From assembly GCA_003833135.1 (NCBI GenBank), contig QZLH01000568.1:3788-67787 (forward strand): a stretch of 64,000 bases of DNA, written 5' to 3'. Of this stretch, positions 36,090-47,298 are shown in pieces. Made by a program: the position numbers and the translations under genes. Position 1 is the stretch's first letter. Every line of letters begins with the position of its first letter. The DNA comes from Oehlia diaphana. Taxonomy: Eukaryota > Glomeromycota > Glomeromycetes > Glomerales > Glomeraceae. The notes under the pieces were generated by a model that was not told where the DNA came from, did no database searches, and worked only from the letters and a program-made list of their open reading frames with translations.

Positions 36090-38120
36090 TAAACCAGGAT
36101 TTAATGAATTTCTTTTTGCTGTAATATGATTTCCTTGCATCAGAAAAAAGCCGCCCAGAAGCTACAGAAGTAGCAGGAATACCTAAATATTTTTGTGCAA
36201 TTATAAAAAGAATTGGAAAAATTTCTCATTTGGCTTTCCACCAATCTAAAAGATTTTTATTTTCTCTGGCAATTGGCATAAGAAAATAACTAGAAATTCA
36301 TCATCTGTTGCTGATAAAGTAGTATTTTTTATTTTTTCTGTTCTTTGAAGTATTTTCTTTTGCTTTTGTTCACGTCTTGCCTAAAGATCTACTTGGAGTT
36401 GGTTTTCAGCAATTGAAATTTCAGCAATTAAACTTTCAGCGATTGAACTTGTTGAAGTATAGTTGTAGGTGATGACGGAATGCTTTGTTGGTTTATTTCC
36501 CATTTTAATTGGTCATATTGAATGGATTCTTCTTTTTATATTATTATCAGATATAAAATCAAGATCTTTGTATCGTGGATCTAAAAGTGCTGCTATTATA
36601 CCAAACTCATTTGATATTGCCCAATAATGCTTTAAACCTATATAAATATTTTTTTTTTAACTTTTCCAAAACTTCTCTAATATTATTATAATTAATTTCT
36701 TCTGAATTAGAATCAATAACTTCATCAAAATCATCTTCATACCAATCATTACATGGTTCCAAAGTATTTTGTAAGATCTGTAATAATAGGCATCATTTGA
36801 CATAATGTATTTCCAGAAAAATCTCATGTAACTTTCTCAAATGGTGCTAAAATATTGCATAATTCATCTAATAATTCCCATTCATTATCATTCAACATAA
36901 TTTTTTTTTAATTTAGCACCATTAGCTTTTTCTTCACGTATAAAGGAACAAGATAAATTTATATTCAGTTGAAGAATTGCGTACTGAGCCGATCCCAGGC
37001 TAAATATGATGAATTCCAATAATGGTGTAGTTAGCCGAAAAATAATTAGCCGCAACGTGATCCGGACCCGACTCAGGTGTAGATCGTCCGTTTTTCGGCT
37101 AACTACACCATTATTGAATTAATAATGAATTACATCTTAAATAGTTAAATTAATATATTATTAAATTTAATCACTAAGATTTAAACGTGTTTACCTGGTG
37201 GATACATGCTCTTCATAACCACTATCTTTTTATACCCAACTAGTCGTTCAATTTATTTGTTTGAGTTAATTTATTGTTTTACACGTGTTGTTAAAGCTTC
37301 CACAAGTTAAGCCTCTTCCAATAGCTAATTGTAAAGTATGTGCTGCACAGAAAAGTCTTTCAATTGGTCTAATTCACGAATTGCTATAATATTAGCACCA
37401 TTATCAGTTGTTATTATTAATACACGATTTTCAATTTCCTATTTTTGAATAATATTCTTAATCAATTGCCTCTGCCAAGTAAAAGTCTATTATTTAAAAA
37501 TCATTGATTAATCGTTGCCGTTAAACCAAAATAACCATGTTTTGAACAAGAAGACCACAAATCAGTAGTTAAGGATATGGATTGGGCAGTTTTTAAAAGT
37601 TGTTTTAATTTGTTTCTATTATAACCATAACTTTGGGCAATCATCATTCTAATTTTCTCTTCCAGGAACTATAAATTCTGGATCTATAATATAAATGTGA
37701 TGTTCAATATAAGCTTTATGAGTTACAGTGGAAAGAGGTTGTGTTGTTGAAAGAATCCATCGTAAGGTAGGATTCTTCCTTTTCTTTTTGTCCATTCTTG
37801 TAATATAATTCGAATCTACTTTCTGATGGAGGTATAATACCATGTTTAATAGCATAACTACTAAGATTTCCTTGCTTGTAGACCCATCATACTTATAATT
37901 TTTTGTGCACTTTCTCCATTTTCCATTTCAAACTGACAATATGCGCGCATTCTCCTTTATCATTATGCTTTTTAATAAAATGAGCCCATACCAACTTTGG
38001 ATTGTGATCTAGTTATTGCAGGTACCGATAATTCTGGTAATTCTGCTACTTGATCAATTTCAACAACTTCATCACTACTAGAGTCTTCATTTTAAAGGTA
38101 TATAATTACTATCATCTGTC
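36090..38120 (-). pseudogene. hAT transposase with BED finger, broken
   Basis: Pieces in the right order on the - strand, in different frames and with many stops: a BED zinc finger (WAHFIKKHNDKGECAH) near 37950-38000; WILSTTQPLS and HHIYIIDPEF near 37680-37770; TTDLWSSC..HGYFGLTAT near 37510-37590; TDNGANI near 37395-37415; and the hAT C-terminal dimerisation motif (LLDWWKAK, KYLGIPATSVASGRLFSDA) near 36140-36270. The frame is too damaged to make an active transposase. Confidence 0.85.
37018..37115. repeat. 98-bp hairpin-forming inverted repeat inside the hAT relic
   Basis: A 25-bp perfect inverted repeat (37018-37042 with 37091-37115, starting AATAATGGTGTAGTTAGCCG) encloses a 48-base loop with CCGGACCCGAC. 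It looks like a small foldback element nested in the transposon. Target duplications are unclear (GAATT on both sides). Confidence 0.7.
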
Positions 38121-38269
38121 ATAATTTATAGTCTAACTTATATGTAATGTTAGAACTTAATTTCAAAATGAAATTGTGATAAAACTATCAAATTGCAATT
38201 ACAGCATTTATATAGTGTTTGTTTGGATTTAATTTTGAAAAAAATTCACGAATTTCAATAATAAAAATG

Positions 38270-38700
38270 CCACAAAATTCAATGATAAAATGCCACAAAA
38301 TTCTATAAAAGTGACACATTGTTATTTAGCAAATTTTAATAAAAGCCACAAAGTTTGTTTAAGAAAAATCATAAATTTTGTTTAAAAAGCCACAAATAAC
38401 CACGAATTTTGGCTAAAAAACAGCCACAAATTTTATTAAAAAAAGCCACAAATTTTATGTAAAAAAAAGCCACAAATTTTATTATTAAAATAGCCATGAC
38501 TTTATATGCCACAAATTTTATTTAAAAGAACCACGAATATTATTTAAAAGAATCACGAATTTTATTTAAAAGAACCACGAATTTTATTTAAAAATAGCCA
38601 CGAATTTTGGTTAAAAAAAGCCACAAGTTTATTTAAAAGAACCACGAATTTTGCTTAAAAATCGCCACGGATTTTATTAACAAAAGCCACAAATTTAACA
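38270..38700. repeat. GCCACAAATTTTATT minisatellite near the right end of the hAT relic
   Basis: About 17 degenerate units of 20-35 bp of the type (A)n-GCCAC(A/G)AATTTTATT. Subterminal repeats of this kind are common transposase-binding arrays in hAT elements; that role is inferred. Confidence 0.75.
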
Positions 38701-39213
38701 CACAGATAGGCTTTTTTTTTAAATTAATCATTCAGTGATTTCAGCCAATGGTAAAAATTTTGATATGTAAATCTGATCCGGATTTCGGGTCGAACTACTT
38801 TTATAAAACAACCATTTGATAAATTAAGTAAAAATGTGATGTTATTATTATTATTGTTATTTTTTTATTTGATAAACGTATTTTTTTTAAGTGTAATGTT
38901 ATTAAGTGCCACGTTACAGAATTTAGTCTCGTGATGTGCATGCAAAATCATGCAAAATTCAATCAGACAATAACTTTAGAATTAATATTGTTCATTTATT
39001 TCAGTTTTCAGAATCTTTGTGTACACTTGGGTGATTACGTTTTACGTCCGGTTTTTGTCCAATAATCGTCCTGTAAATCTGTAAATTTGGTAATTTATTT
39101 TGTTAGTGATTTGCATAAGGTAGCACGAATTTGAAAACAGCAATATATTGCACGACTAAACGAACGAGTTAATCAACTATTAGTTTGTTCTTTATTTATT
39201 ACAAGGAAAAAAA

Positions 39214-39881
39214 ATGCGATCAGAGATATTATATGCTTTACATGTGTTAATGGCAATAATTGCTGGTGTAAGCGCAACAATTCAATCAGGTATTTACTTT
39301 TGAATTATTCATTTTCATAACAGAACTGACTAAACAAACGAGTGTGTCACAGCGGCCGTAGCAAAACTTCAAGCTAAGGGAGGAAAATCATTTTCTGCTC
39401 TTGTAACAACTTTAATTGGAGCCTTTTGTAAGTTAATATTTAATTCCTTCTAATTTTCAAAACTATCGTAGAAAATCCAACTAATTATTTTTGTTTATGT
39501 TTAGTTATATTGATATATTTTCTCATCGATTCAAGATTACAATCCCCGAACTTCAGAGAAGTATTTATAAGTAATTATAATTATATTCTTTACATGTCCT
39601 AATATAAAAATTAACTTTATTTTACACTATTTATAGATGAACCAATTTATCCATGGTTATGTGGGTTACCTATTGCAATAATTATCTTAACTTATATATT
39701 TGCAGTTCCACACCTAGGAGTTGCTGTTGTATTAAGTGTCATGGTTGCTAGTCAATTAATCTTAGCTTGTATAATTGATCATTTTGGTTTTTTTGGTGTA
39801 ACTGCAAGAGATTTTACTTGGCAAAGGGGTATCGGAAGTATTAGTATGATTGTGGGTGTTGTACTTATCAGTTTTTATTAA
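39214..39881 (+). CDS. YdcZ/DUF606-type (DMT superfamily) membrane protein, 4 exons, 153 aa
   Basis: Exons 39214-39289, 39353-39427, 39505-39570 and 39637-39881. All introns are GT-AG (63, 77 and 66 nt) in phase 1, and the joined frame is 154 codons with the stop. About five hydrophobic helices. The C-terminal part (GVAVVLSVMVASQLILACII, then DHFGFFG and a Trp-Arg-Gly before the last helix) is the typical signature of the DUF606/YdcZ family, small inner-membrane exporters in bacteria that also occur in fungi. Length matches the single-domain bacterial type. Substrate unknown; it sits alone between the hAT relic and the BTB-SPRY array. Confidence 0.85.
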
Positions 39882-40892
39882 TATAGAATGCGATGGATTA
39901 TGTTATGACGAATTTCACTAAACGAATGTAATGTATTAAATATCTTATTAGTAATTCTTATTAGTAATTCCTGAATTATTTGATATTTAACAATAAGCAA
40001 TTCTATTAGTTCAGTGATACTTATGATTATTTGAAAACTTGATTGGTAATAAATTTATTTAATTTATTTAATACTTTGACCGAGTTCTCTATTTCAATTT
40101 TATATTTTATTTCGTGATCGTGTTCGAAACTTGTTTTTTGTTGTTAGAATAGCATTATTTTTATCATATCAATTAAAAACATCGAGAATAAGTGCATGAT
40201 AGAACTTGTTCGGCGGCTGTTTTGATAGTTACTTTAGTAAGTACGATGATTATTCAATTTTAGCTAATGATCAGGTTTATTTAATACGGCCATATAATAT
40301 AATTATATTTTGTACCGGCAGTAATAGATTAACATATGTTGTTGGTTACAAATTTGAAAATTTTGTTTTTTGGTAATTTGATTCAGCATTCACTCCATAA
40401 TAACACACCAAAAGTCAAAGTTATATCAATCTTCTTTAATACAGGTTTTTACTCTTGTCTATATTGCTGAAATGACAGTATAATCATAGTCAATATAGCC
40501 AGACCACAGAACATTTAATTATAAGTTTCTTCGAATAATACCATATTTTGTGGCCACTGTACTCTCATTTTCTACCGATCATTAATAATATTCGCATATT
40601 AATAATAAAATCTCACGCAATGATGCAGTAAACTTCAATTAATTATTACAATTGTTATACTGCTGTGATTTCTACGGAAACGAAGCATAATAAAGTAACG
40701 TAGTTTTTCAATAAATTGAGTTAAACATTTTATTTACATATGCAAAGAATTCTTTACGCGCGCGAAGCACAGACCTTCCGAAATTCGTACCATATTCGGA
40801 TATTATGGTCCGTTATATGGCAGACGTTATTAACTTGTTAAATATATTATTGTACGGATATTCATAGTTTGTCATGGACCGATAATTTTGCT
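39882..40892. other. Intergenic
   Basis: No supported gene or repeat; this separates the YdcZ-type gene from the BTB-SPRY relic. Confidence 0.4.
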
Positions 40893-42035
40893 CAATAGAG
40901 CTTTATGTCGATAAGCACTTAAAACAATAATTCAAATAGAATCAGCTAATATGTGAGTCTCAACTAGTTATAAATTGATAAATTTAACTAAAGGTTCCAA
41001 TTCTTTAGCAACTTTATGATGATCGGTAATGAATTTGTTTCTATTTTACGGACTGAATTCTATTTGTTCTAGGGCTGGCAATCGTTCCTTAAGAGATTCG
41101 TATGCATCATTGAAAACTTGTTTTACTGCAAAAATAGCACAATATTGAAAAACTTCATATTCAGGGGTTGCAAATTGTATTTCTTTTTCATGTGTACAAA
41201 ATAAAAGATATTGAAATGCCGCAATAGATAATCGGTTAAATTCAATAATATTATTGGGATAATTTCTACTGGTACCCTGAAGTTTCTAGTAATTGAAAAT
41301 AATCTGCAGCACAAAAGCATCAATTTTATTATCTAGTGTTCCGAAAGGGTCGAGTCAGTTCGGGTTTTGAGGCGTATTCTAAATCGTCCCGAGTGTAAAA
41401 GTAATACACAGATTCGACTTGACTCGATTATAGTCTGACTCAGATAACCTGTCAGGTTGTATTTAATATAAAAAAAAACCTAAATATAATAAAAATATAT
41501 GGGTCTCCGGACGCCGGTCAAAGTAAAGGTATAATCCGACTCGATCGAGTTCATGCGGGTTACGGGTCATCAAAACATGCGACCCAACCCGACCACTAAA
41601 TACGAGTCGAGTCAGTAACCCGGGGTTGACCTCCCTTTTGGAACACTAAATTATTATCCTTATTTAAAGATTCTTCTTTAATTTGATCCCGTATAACTGC
41701 GCAGGTACAATACGTTGCCGTCGTTGCCCTATGTAACAAGTACAGCAGAACCAATACGAAAATTTTGTATAAGTTTAATCTCCATTGCAGAATAATTGAA
41801 CGTAAGAAAAGAAATTTGATTTTCATAACTTTCCTTCAACCCATTATAAAGTAATATATCAATTAAAATTGCTCTACAATAATAGCTTCTCTTCATTTTT
41901 ACATTTAAAGAAAACCGTATTATAAAAATTGGTGTCGTTTTATGATTTTTATCATTGAAGATTTCTAAGCTACAGGTGACTAATTTTTTCTGATTTTTAT
42001 GATTTAACGATAACAAAATTTTGCCGTATGTATTC
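40893..42035 (-). pseudogene. BTB-SPRY relic, SPRY part missing, split by a 315-bp insertion
   Basis: The N-terminal BTB part (about 42035-41649) and the BACK/linker part (41333-40893) can be aligned with the genes at 42260-43645 and 47299-48711, but with stops and frameshifts. The part that would encode SPRY is absent beyond 40893. An inverted-repeat element (41334-41648) interrupts the BTB part. The distal end runs into GATTTTTATGATTTAACGAT, a flank motif also seen beside other copies. Confidence 0.8.
41334..41648. mobile_element. 315-bp MITE inside the BTB relic
   Basis: Ends TAGTGTTCCGAAAGGG and, reversed, TAGTGTTCCAAAAGGG (one mismatch in 16). Comparison with the intact paralogues places both borders at an insertion in the BTB reading frame. 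TTATTATC occurs on both sides, with two extra bases on the right, so the target duplication is about 8-10 bp. The interior has several GAGTCGAGTCAG and GGGTCGGGTCG-like motifs. Confidence 0.75.
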
Positions 42036-42259
42036 ATCCTTAGCGTGATTTCAATAGAATAATTAATAAAATGAAAGATGGAAAATCATGATTTTAAATT
42101 TATTTTAACGGTAACACAGTGAAATCAAATAGATAAATTTTATTTATAGATCACATATTAAAATATTAACTATTACGGTAGCAAAGATATTAAAATTTAG
42201 GTTTTGCGAATTAATTATAATAAATAAGCACTTAACAATTTTCAATACAAGCGTATGAA

Positions 42260-43645
42260 TCAAATTTTTTGATGGGGTTGAATTCGTAAACGACCTGGAA
42301 ATTTTAATGATACTACCGGATAAAGTTTTGATGGTAAATTATCCCATCCTGATACTTCCGGATATTTTGTACCATTGACTGTAAAAGCACAAGTTCTTTT
42401 ATTCATATCTAAATGAACAGTAATTTCTGTACCATCTCCAAATGATGGACAATATCCTGATGATCTCTTATCAGAATTATAACAATTACCACTGGAACCT
42501 AATACCCAACCAGTAGGTTGTTTTCCTGCCCAGGATTCATAACTAAAATTTTCTGATGAACATACTCCAACCCAAATATAATTACAACTTTTCTCAACAA
42601 TAACATCCCATTCAAAGATATTTTTATTTTCTAATATCATTCTAGCTCTAACACTTTGGCTTTTGAATTGATCCAATGCACGTACAACTTTCTCATTATC
42701 TTCAATATTAAGTTTTGATCCGCGTGCTGATTCATCCCATCTATAAGATGATATTCCCCGAACGTCATTTAAGTCTGAATTATTCAATAAAGCTTTATGT
42801 CTATAAACACTTAAAATCAATTCGGTTGGAACAATTCCTAGTGGTTCAATAAAATTAGCTAATATGTGAGTCTTAATTAGTCTAAAATCAATAAATTTAA
42901 TTAAGGATTCCAATTCTTTAGCAACTTTTTGATGATCGGTAATGAATATGTAGTCTATTTTATGGGCTGAATTTTCTATCTGTTCTAAAGTTGGCAACCA
43001 TTCCATAAGAGTTTCGTATGCATTATTGGAAACTTGTTTTGCTGCAAGAATAGCACAATATCGAAAAACTTCATATTCAGGGGTTGCAAATTGTATTTCT
43101 TTTTCATGTGTACAAAATAAAAGATATTGAAATGCCGCAATAGATAATCGGTTAAATTCAATGATATTCAATGGAATAGTCGCTACAATTTCAACTAGTA
43201 AGTGTAGAAAAGTATCATTTTCTGATAATGACCTTGTTTCCACAGCTTTTGATAATAATTCTGGTGAATATTTTGCTAAATTAGAATTCTTAATTGTTTT
43301 CATAATAAAATCCTCAAGTTCCGGTAATTGAAAAAAATCTGCAGCGTACAAAGCTTCAATTATATTATCTCTTGTTAAAGATTCTTCATCAACCGATCCA
43401 GTATAAGTATATTCTAAAACGATTTCCATTCCAGCAGAATTAATTTTTGGAAAAGAAATTTGATTTTCATAAGTTTCCTTCATCCCATTATAGAGTAGAC
43501 TTTCAAATACTTCAGATCTTGCTGCTAAAATTGCTCTACAAGCGTGTAATTTCGTTTCATCTTCACATAAAATTTCTAAATCGCTATACTTAGGATTATT
43601 TATTAGCAATCTTAAATCTTGTTCTAATGAATATCCTCTCGTCAT
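42260..43645 (-). CDS. BTB-SPRY protein 3 (461 aa)
   Basis: BTB ~1-110 (MTRGYSLEQDLRLLINNP, HACRAILAARSEVF, LEYTYTGS), BACK-like ~115-230, short linker, SPRY ~320-455 (FEWDVIVEKSCNYIWVGVC, GWVLGSSGNCYNS, ITVHLDMNKRTCAFTVNG, LPSKLYPVVSL), ending RIQPHQKI. Single exon. Closest in the window to gene 5 and to the relic at 40893-42035. Predicted CUL3 adaptor. A palindromic element lies 86-118 bp upstream. Confidence 0.9.
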   Translation of the reverse strand: MTRGYSLEQDLRLLINNPKYSDLEILCEDETKLHACRAILAARSEVFESLLYNGMKETYENQISFPKINSAGMEIVLEYTYTGSVDEESLTRDNIIEALYAADFFQLPELEDFIMKTIKNSNLAKYSPELLSKAVETRSLSENDTFLHLLVEIVATIPLNIIEFNRLSIAAFQYLLFCTHEKEIQFATPEYEVFRYCAILAAKQVSNNAYETLMEWLPTLEQIENSAHKIDYIFITDHQKVAKELESLIKFIDFRLIKTHILANFIEPLGIVPTELILSVYRHKALLNNSDLNDVRGISSYRWDESARGSKLNIEDNEKVVRALDQFKSQSVRARMILENKNIFEWDVIVEKSCNYIWVGVCSSENFSYESWAGKQPTGWVLGSSGNCYNSDKRSSGYCPSFGDGTEITVHLDMNKRTCAFTVNGTKYPEVSGWDNLPSKLYPVVSLKFPGRLRIQPHQKI

Positions 43646-43730
43646 TTTTTAAAGAAAAATGTTTAAGGAAAAAAAATACATATTTCAATAATTATATTTA
43701 TTATGTTTTGTACCATGTTTCACTAGCTCT

Positions 43731-43763
43731 ACGGAAAAAATTATTTCCGTATTTAGCTGCGCC
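43731..43763 (-). promoter_or_regulatory. Conserved palindromic upstream element, gene 3
   Basis: + strand ACGGAAAAAATTATTTCCGT followed by ATTTAGCTGCGCC. The ACGGAAA/TTTCCGT arms form a palindrome. Related sequence occurs upstream of genes 4 and 5 and two truncated copies. Role inferred. Confidence 0.5.
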
Positions 43764-45309
43764 TCTATTTTATCGAAATGTAATAATATAATAGTTATTA
43801 GACTTTGCATATCAAATAAAAAAAAATATTTTTCTAACCAAATTTATTATTTATTTATGCGACTTTTAAAATTTATATAAACAACAATCATTAATATATA
43901 CTTTATGATTTCTTTATAATTCGTTCATTATTAAAATTATACCTTCTGACTCATACATGAAGCTTGGAGTAAGGTAGAATTCGTTTGAACTGTCATATAA
44001 ATGACATTCTTGTTTTCAGGTTTTCTGGAAGCAATATCACGAAAAAATAAATTTACAGACGTTCCCATAATGAAAAGTAAATAAAAATATAAATATAAAT
44101 GAATAAATAAATAATGTTTTCTATTTACAATGAGTAAGGAGAAATGGTTTATTATAAGTTTAAAAATAAAAATTTAACACTAAATTCATAACGATTTTTT
44201 TATCTACCGTTGACGTATAACATGAAACATGAATTTTATTTATAATCATATATTTTTCTTAAATAATTTTGCCCCTGAGAATTACCCTTTTCGGACTTAA
44301 ACTGTGCTTAAACTGTGGGTTGTATATAAGCGTTTATCTAATAAAAATAGCCAGTATAAATAAATAGCGCTTTTTATTTTGTTATATATATTGATGAACT
44401 AAATGATTAAACTTTATTAAGATTAAGATTAATTATACATGGCTCTATTAAATTAACAAAATAATCTCCTAGCTTCCAATATTTAATATAAAATAATAAA
44501 AAAAAGTTGGCGTGCCAAATAATAAGAGCAATACCTTAGAACGATCACTCCCAACCAGACAAAGAAATTGAAGCACGCCAGAAAAAATTAAATTACATTA
44601 AAAAAACATTATAGTAATGCTAATAGTAACATCTTGTATTTAACATAAAAAAAAAGTTATGCTAAATAATTAGTATTATATACCTTAGAACGGTCACTTC
44701 CACCCAGGCAGATAACTAAAGCGCGCCGGGAACACTAAATTGCATAAAAAAAAATATTAGAGTAATGCCAATAATAATATTGATTTTTATTTAACAGTTA
44801 AATATAAGAAATATAAGTAAAATTATTCTTACTGAAATTATTTTTTATTTCTAGCTATCGTACGAACAAAAAATTTTTTGAAGTCGCACAGTTTTAAAAA
44901 GCGATATTTATTTATACTGTTACTGTATTTTGGTTAGATAAACGTCTATACACAAAGCCACAGTTTAAATCCGAAGAGGAAAATTCTCGAGGTAAAATTA
45001 TTTATTTTCGGATTGCCGAAATTTCGGAATTTTTCTTCGGAAAAATATTTTATTTATACCAAGGGTACTACGACACTATACCCACTATAATCCATTTCTA
45101 GTGGAAGGTCACTCTAAATTATAAATACTTTTTAAATCATGATTTTTAAAATTCTTAAAAGTCTCATTTAATAGAAATAAATTTTATTTATAATCACATT
45201 TTAGAATCTTTTCATCAATTAATTATTACGGTAGCAAGATATTAAAATTTAGTTCTGCAAATTAATTATCATAAATAAACAATTAACACTTCCAAAGAAA
45301 GTGTATGAA
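43764..45309. other. Spacer of the BTB-SPRY array with a tandem duplication (44503-44785)
   Basis: Two ~140-bp units (44503-44640 and 44646-44785) share ATACCTTAGAACG(A/G)TCACT, CC(A/C)..CAG(A/G)CA and a GC(A/G)CGCC motif. Nothing else recognised. Confidence 0.6.
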
Positions 45310-46710
45310 TCAAATTTTTTGATGAGTTTGAATTCGTAAACGTCCTGGGAATCTTAATGATACTACTGGATAAAGTTTTGATGGTAAATTATTCCATCCT
45401 GATACTTCCGGATATTTTGTACCATTGACTGTAAAAGTACAAGTTCTTTTATTCATATCTAAATGAACAGTAATTTTTGTACCATCTCCAAATGATGGAC
45501 AATATCCTGATCCCTTATTAGAATTATAACATTCACCATTGGAACCTAATACCCATCCAGTAGACTGACCTCCTGCCCAGGATTTATAATTAAAATTTTC
45601 TGATGAACATATTCCGACCCAAATATAATTACAACTTTTTTCAACAATGACATCCCATTCAAAAATGCCCTTATTTAATGCCATATTACCTCTAACGCTT
45701 TGTTGTGAGTTACATTTATTTGTTGCTTGTACGACTTTTCCATTATCCTCAATAATAAGATTTGATCCACATGCTTTTTCATCCCAAACGTACATCGTTG
45801 GTATTCCTCGAATATAATTGAAGTTTGAATTATTTAACCTTACTATGTCTCGATAAACATTTAAAATTATTTTAGAAGGGATAATTTCTAATGGATCAAT
45901 AACATCGGTTAAAATCTGTCCTTCAATTCGCTTGAAATCAATAAATTTAACCAAATGTTCCAATTCTTTAGAAACATTTTGATGATCGGTAATAATTTTA
46001 TTTTTTACTTGAAATGAATTATCCATTTGCATTTGTTCTAAGGTAGGTAACCGTTTCAAAAGAGTTGTATATGCGTCATTAGAAACTCGTTTTGCTGCAA
46101 GAATAGCACAATATCGAAAAACTTCATATTCCGGTGTTGAAAAAGTCATTTCCTTTTCATATGTACAAGATAAAAGATATTTAAGACCGGCAATAGATAA
46201 TCGACCAAATTCAATTGTATTTAATGGAATAATTGCTACCGCTTCAACCAATAAATTTAATAGAATGTTATCTTCTATTAATGGCATTTTTTCTGCAAAT
46301 TTCGATAATAATTCTGGTGAATAATTTTCTGTAAGATTTTTTTTTAATGTATTTTTGAAAACTTTCATAATAAAATCCTGAAGGTCTGGTAATTGAAAAT
46401 AGTCAGCAGCGTAAAAAGATTCAATTATATTATCCTTTGTTAAAGATTCTTCTTTAATTGATCCTGTATAGGTATATTCTAATACGATTTCCATTCCAGC
46501 GGAATTAATTTTTGGAAAAGAAATTTGATTTTCATAAGTTTCCTTCATCCCATTATAGAGTAGACTTTCAAATACTTCGGATCTTGCTGCTAAAATTGCT
46601 CTACAAGCGTGCAATTTCTTTTCATCTTCACATAAAATTTCTAAATCGCTATATTTAGGATTATTTATTAACAATATTAAATCTTGTTCTAGTGAATACC
46701 CTCTCGTCAT
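45310..46710 (-). CDS. BTB-SPRY protein 4 (466 aa)
   Basis: Same architecture as gene 3: BTB ~1-110, BACK-like ~115-235, SPRY ~325-460 with IWVGICSSENFNYKSW, GWVLGSNGECYNS and ITVHLDMNKRTCTFTVNG, ending RIQTHQKI. Single exon, intact. Shares with gene 7 the region around ENYSPELLSK/NTLKKN, so the copies look like mosaics. Confidence 0.9.
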   Translation of the reverse strand: MTRGYSLEQDLILLINNPKYSDLEILCEDEKKLHACRAILAARSEVFESLLYNGMKETYENQISFPKINSAGMEIVLEYTYTGSIKEESLTKDNIIESFYAADYFQLPDLQDFIMKVFKNTLKKNLTENYSPELLSKFAEKMPLIEDNILLNLLVEAVAIIPLNTIEFGRLSIAGLKYLLSCTYEKEMTFSTPEYEVFRYCAILAAKRVSNDAYTTLLKRLPTLEQMQMDNSFQVKNKIITDHQNVSKELEHLVKFIDFKRIEGQILTDVIDPLEIIPSKIILNVYRDIVRLNNSNFNYIRGIPTMYVWDEKACGSNLIIEDNGKVVQATNKCNSQQSVRGNMALNKGIFEWDVIVEKSCNYIWVGICSSENFNYKSWAGGQSTGWVLGSNGECYNSNKGSGYCPSFGDGTKITVHLDMNKRTCTFTVNGTKYPEVSGWNNLPSKLYPVVSLRFPGRLRIQTHQKI

Positions 46711-46788
46711 TTTTTAAAGAAAATGAAAATACGTTGTTCAATGTGGGAATTTATTTATGTATGTTTGTACTATGTTTCATTATCCTTA

Positions 46789-46828
46789 TGGGGAAAAATA
46801 TTTCCGTTTACCGCATTTAGCTGCGCCT
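46789..46828 (-). promoter_or_regulatory. Conserved upstream element, gene 4 (diverged)
   Basis: ATGGGGAAAAATATTTCCGTTT then GCATTTAGCTGCGCC on the + strand. The left arm is worn, the right arm and the TTTAGCTGCGCC block are kept, at 79-118 bp upstream of the ATG. Confidence 0.4.
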
Positions 46829-46894
46829 TCTTGAATGTTTTTAATAAAATTTTAATATAACGCAGAATAGTTGGTTCTAATCTATCAATACTTA

Positions 46895-47010
46895 GGATCC
46901 TGCTGCTAAAATTGCTTTTTAACCATAACTTTCCTTTATTTTTACATAAATCTCTAAATAGCTATACTTTGGATTATCTTCTTTTAATGAAATCCTCTTA
47001 TCGTTTTTGT
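46895..47010 (-). pseudogene. BTB 5'-end relic
   Basis: Read on the - strand, 47010-46895 matches the first ~40 codons of the family (counterparts of RGYSL, NPKYSDLEI and the AILAAR region) with an altered start, a deletion and frameshifts. Only the start of a gene copy remains. Confidence 0.7.
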
Positions 47011-47298
47011 AAAAATTTTTTTTTAATAAACTTTGACGATTTTACGGCGACAAATTTTACCGTATACAGTATATTTTCCTTTTAAATGTAAGCGTTGATT
47101 TTAGATTATTAAAACGAAAGATGGTAGAACTTATTCATGATTTTAAATTTCTTAAAGGCTTAATTTAGCAAGAAAAATAAATAAATAAATTTTATTTATA
47201 AATCACATTGTAATATTTTCTTACAGTAGCAAGGATACGCGAATTAATTGTTTAAACAATCTTATAAATAAACACTTAACAATTCCGGTTTCAATACA

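Larger units (their letters stand above)
35461..38799 (-). mobile_element. hAT-type DNA transposon relic, ~3.3 kb
   Basis: The left end AGTGCTTCGACCTGTATCC and the right end (reversed) AGTAGTTCGACCCGAAATCC form imperfect terminal inverted repeats of about 22 bp. Flanks TTTATAT and TTTATAA may be a worn target duplication. The left subterminal region (35473-35600) is full of ATCCGGAT motifs. It carries the broken transposase described at 36090-38120 and an internal minisatellite near the right end. Confidence 0.75.

Noticed and set aside
38270..38700. CRISPR-like repeat array
   Set aside because: Units vary in length and sequence without unique spacers; it is a minisatellite inside a eukaryotic transposon.
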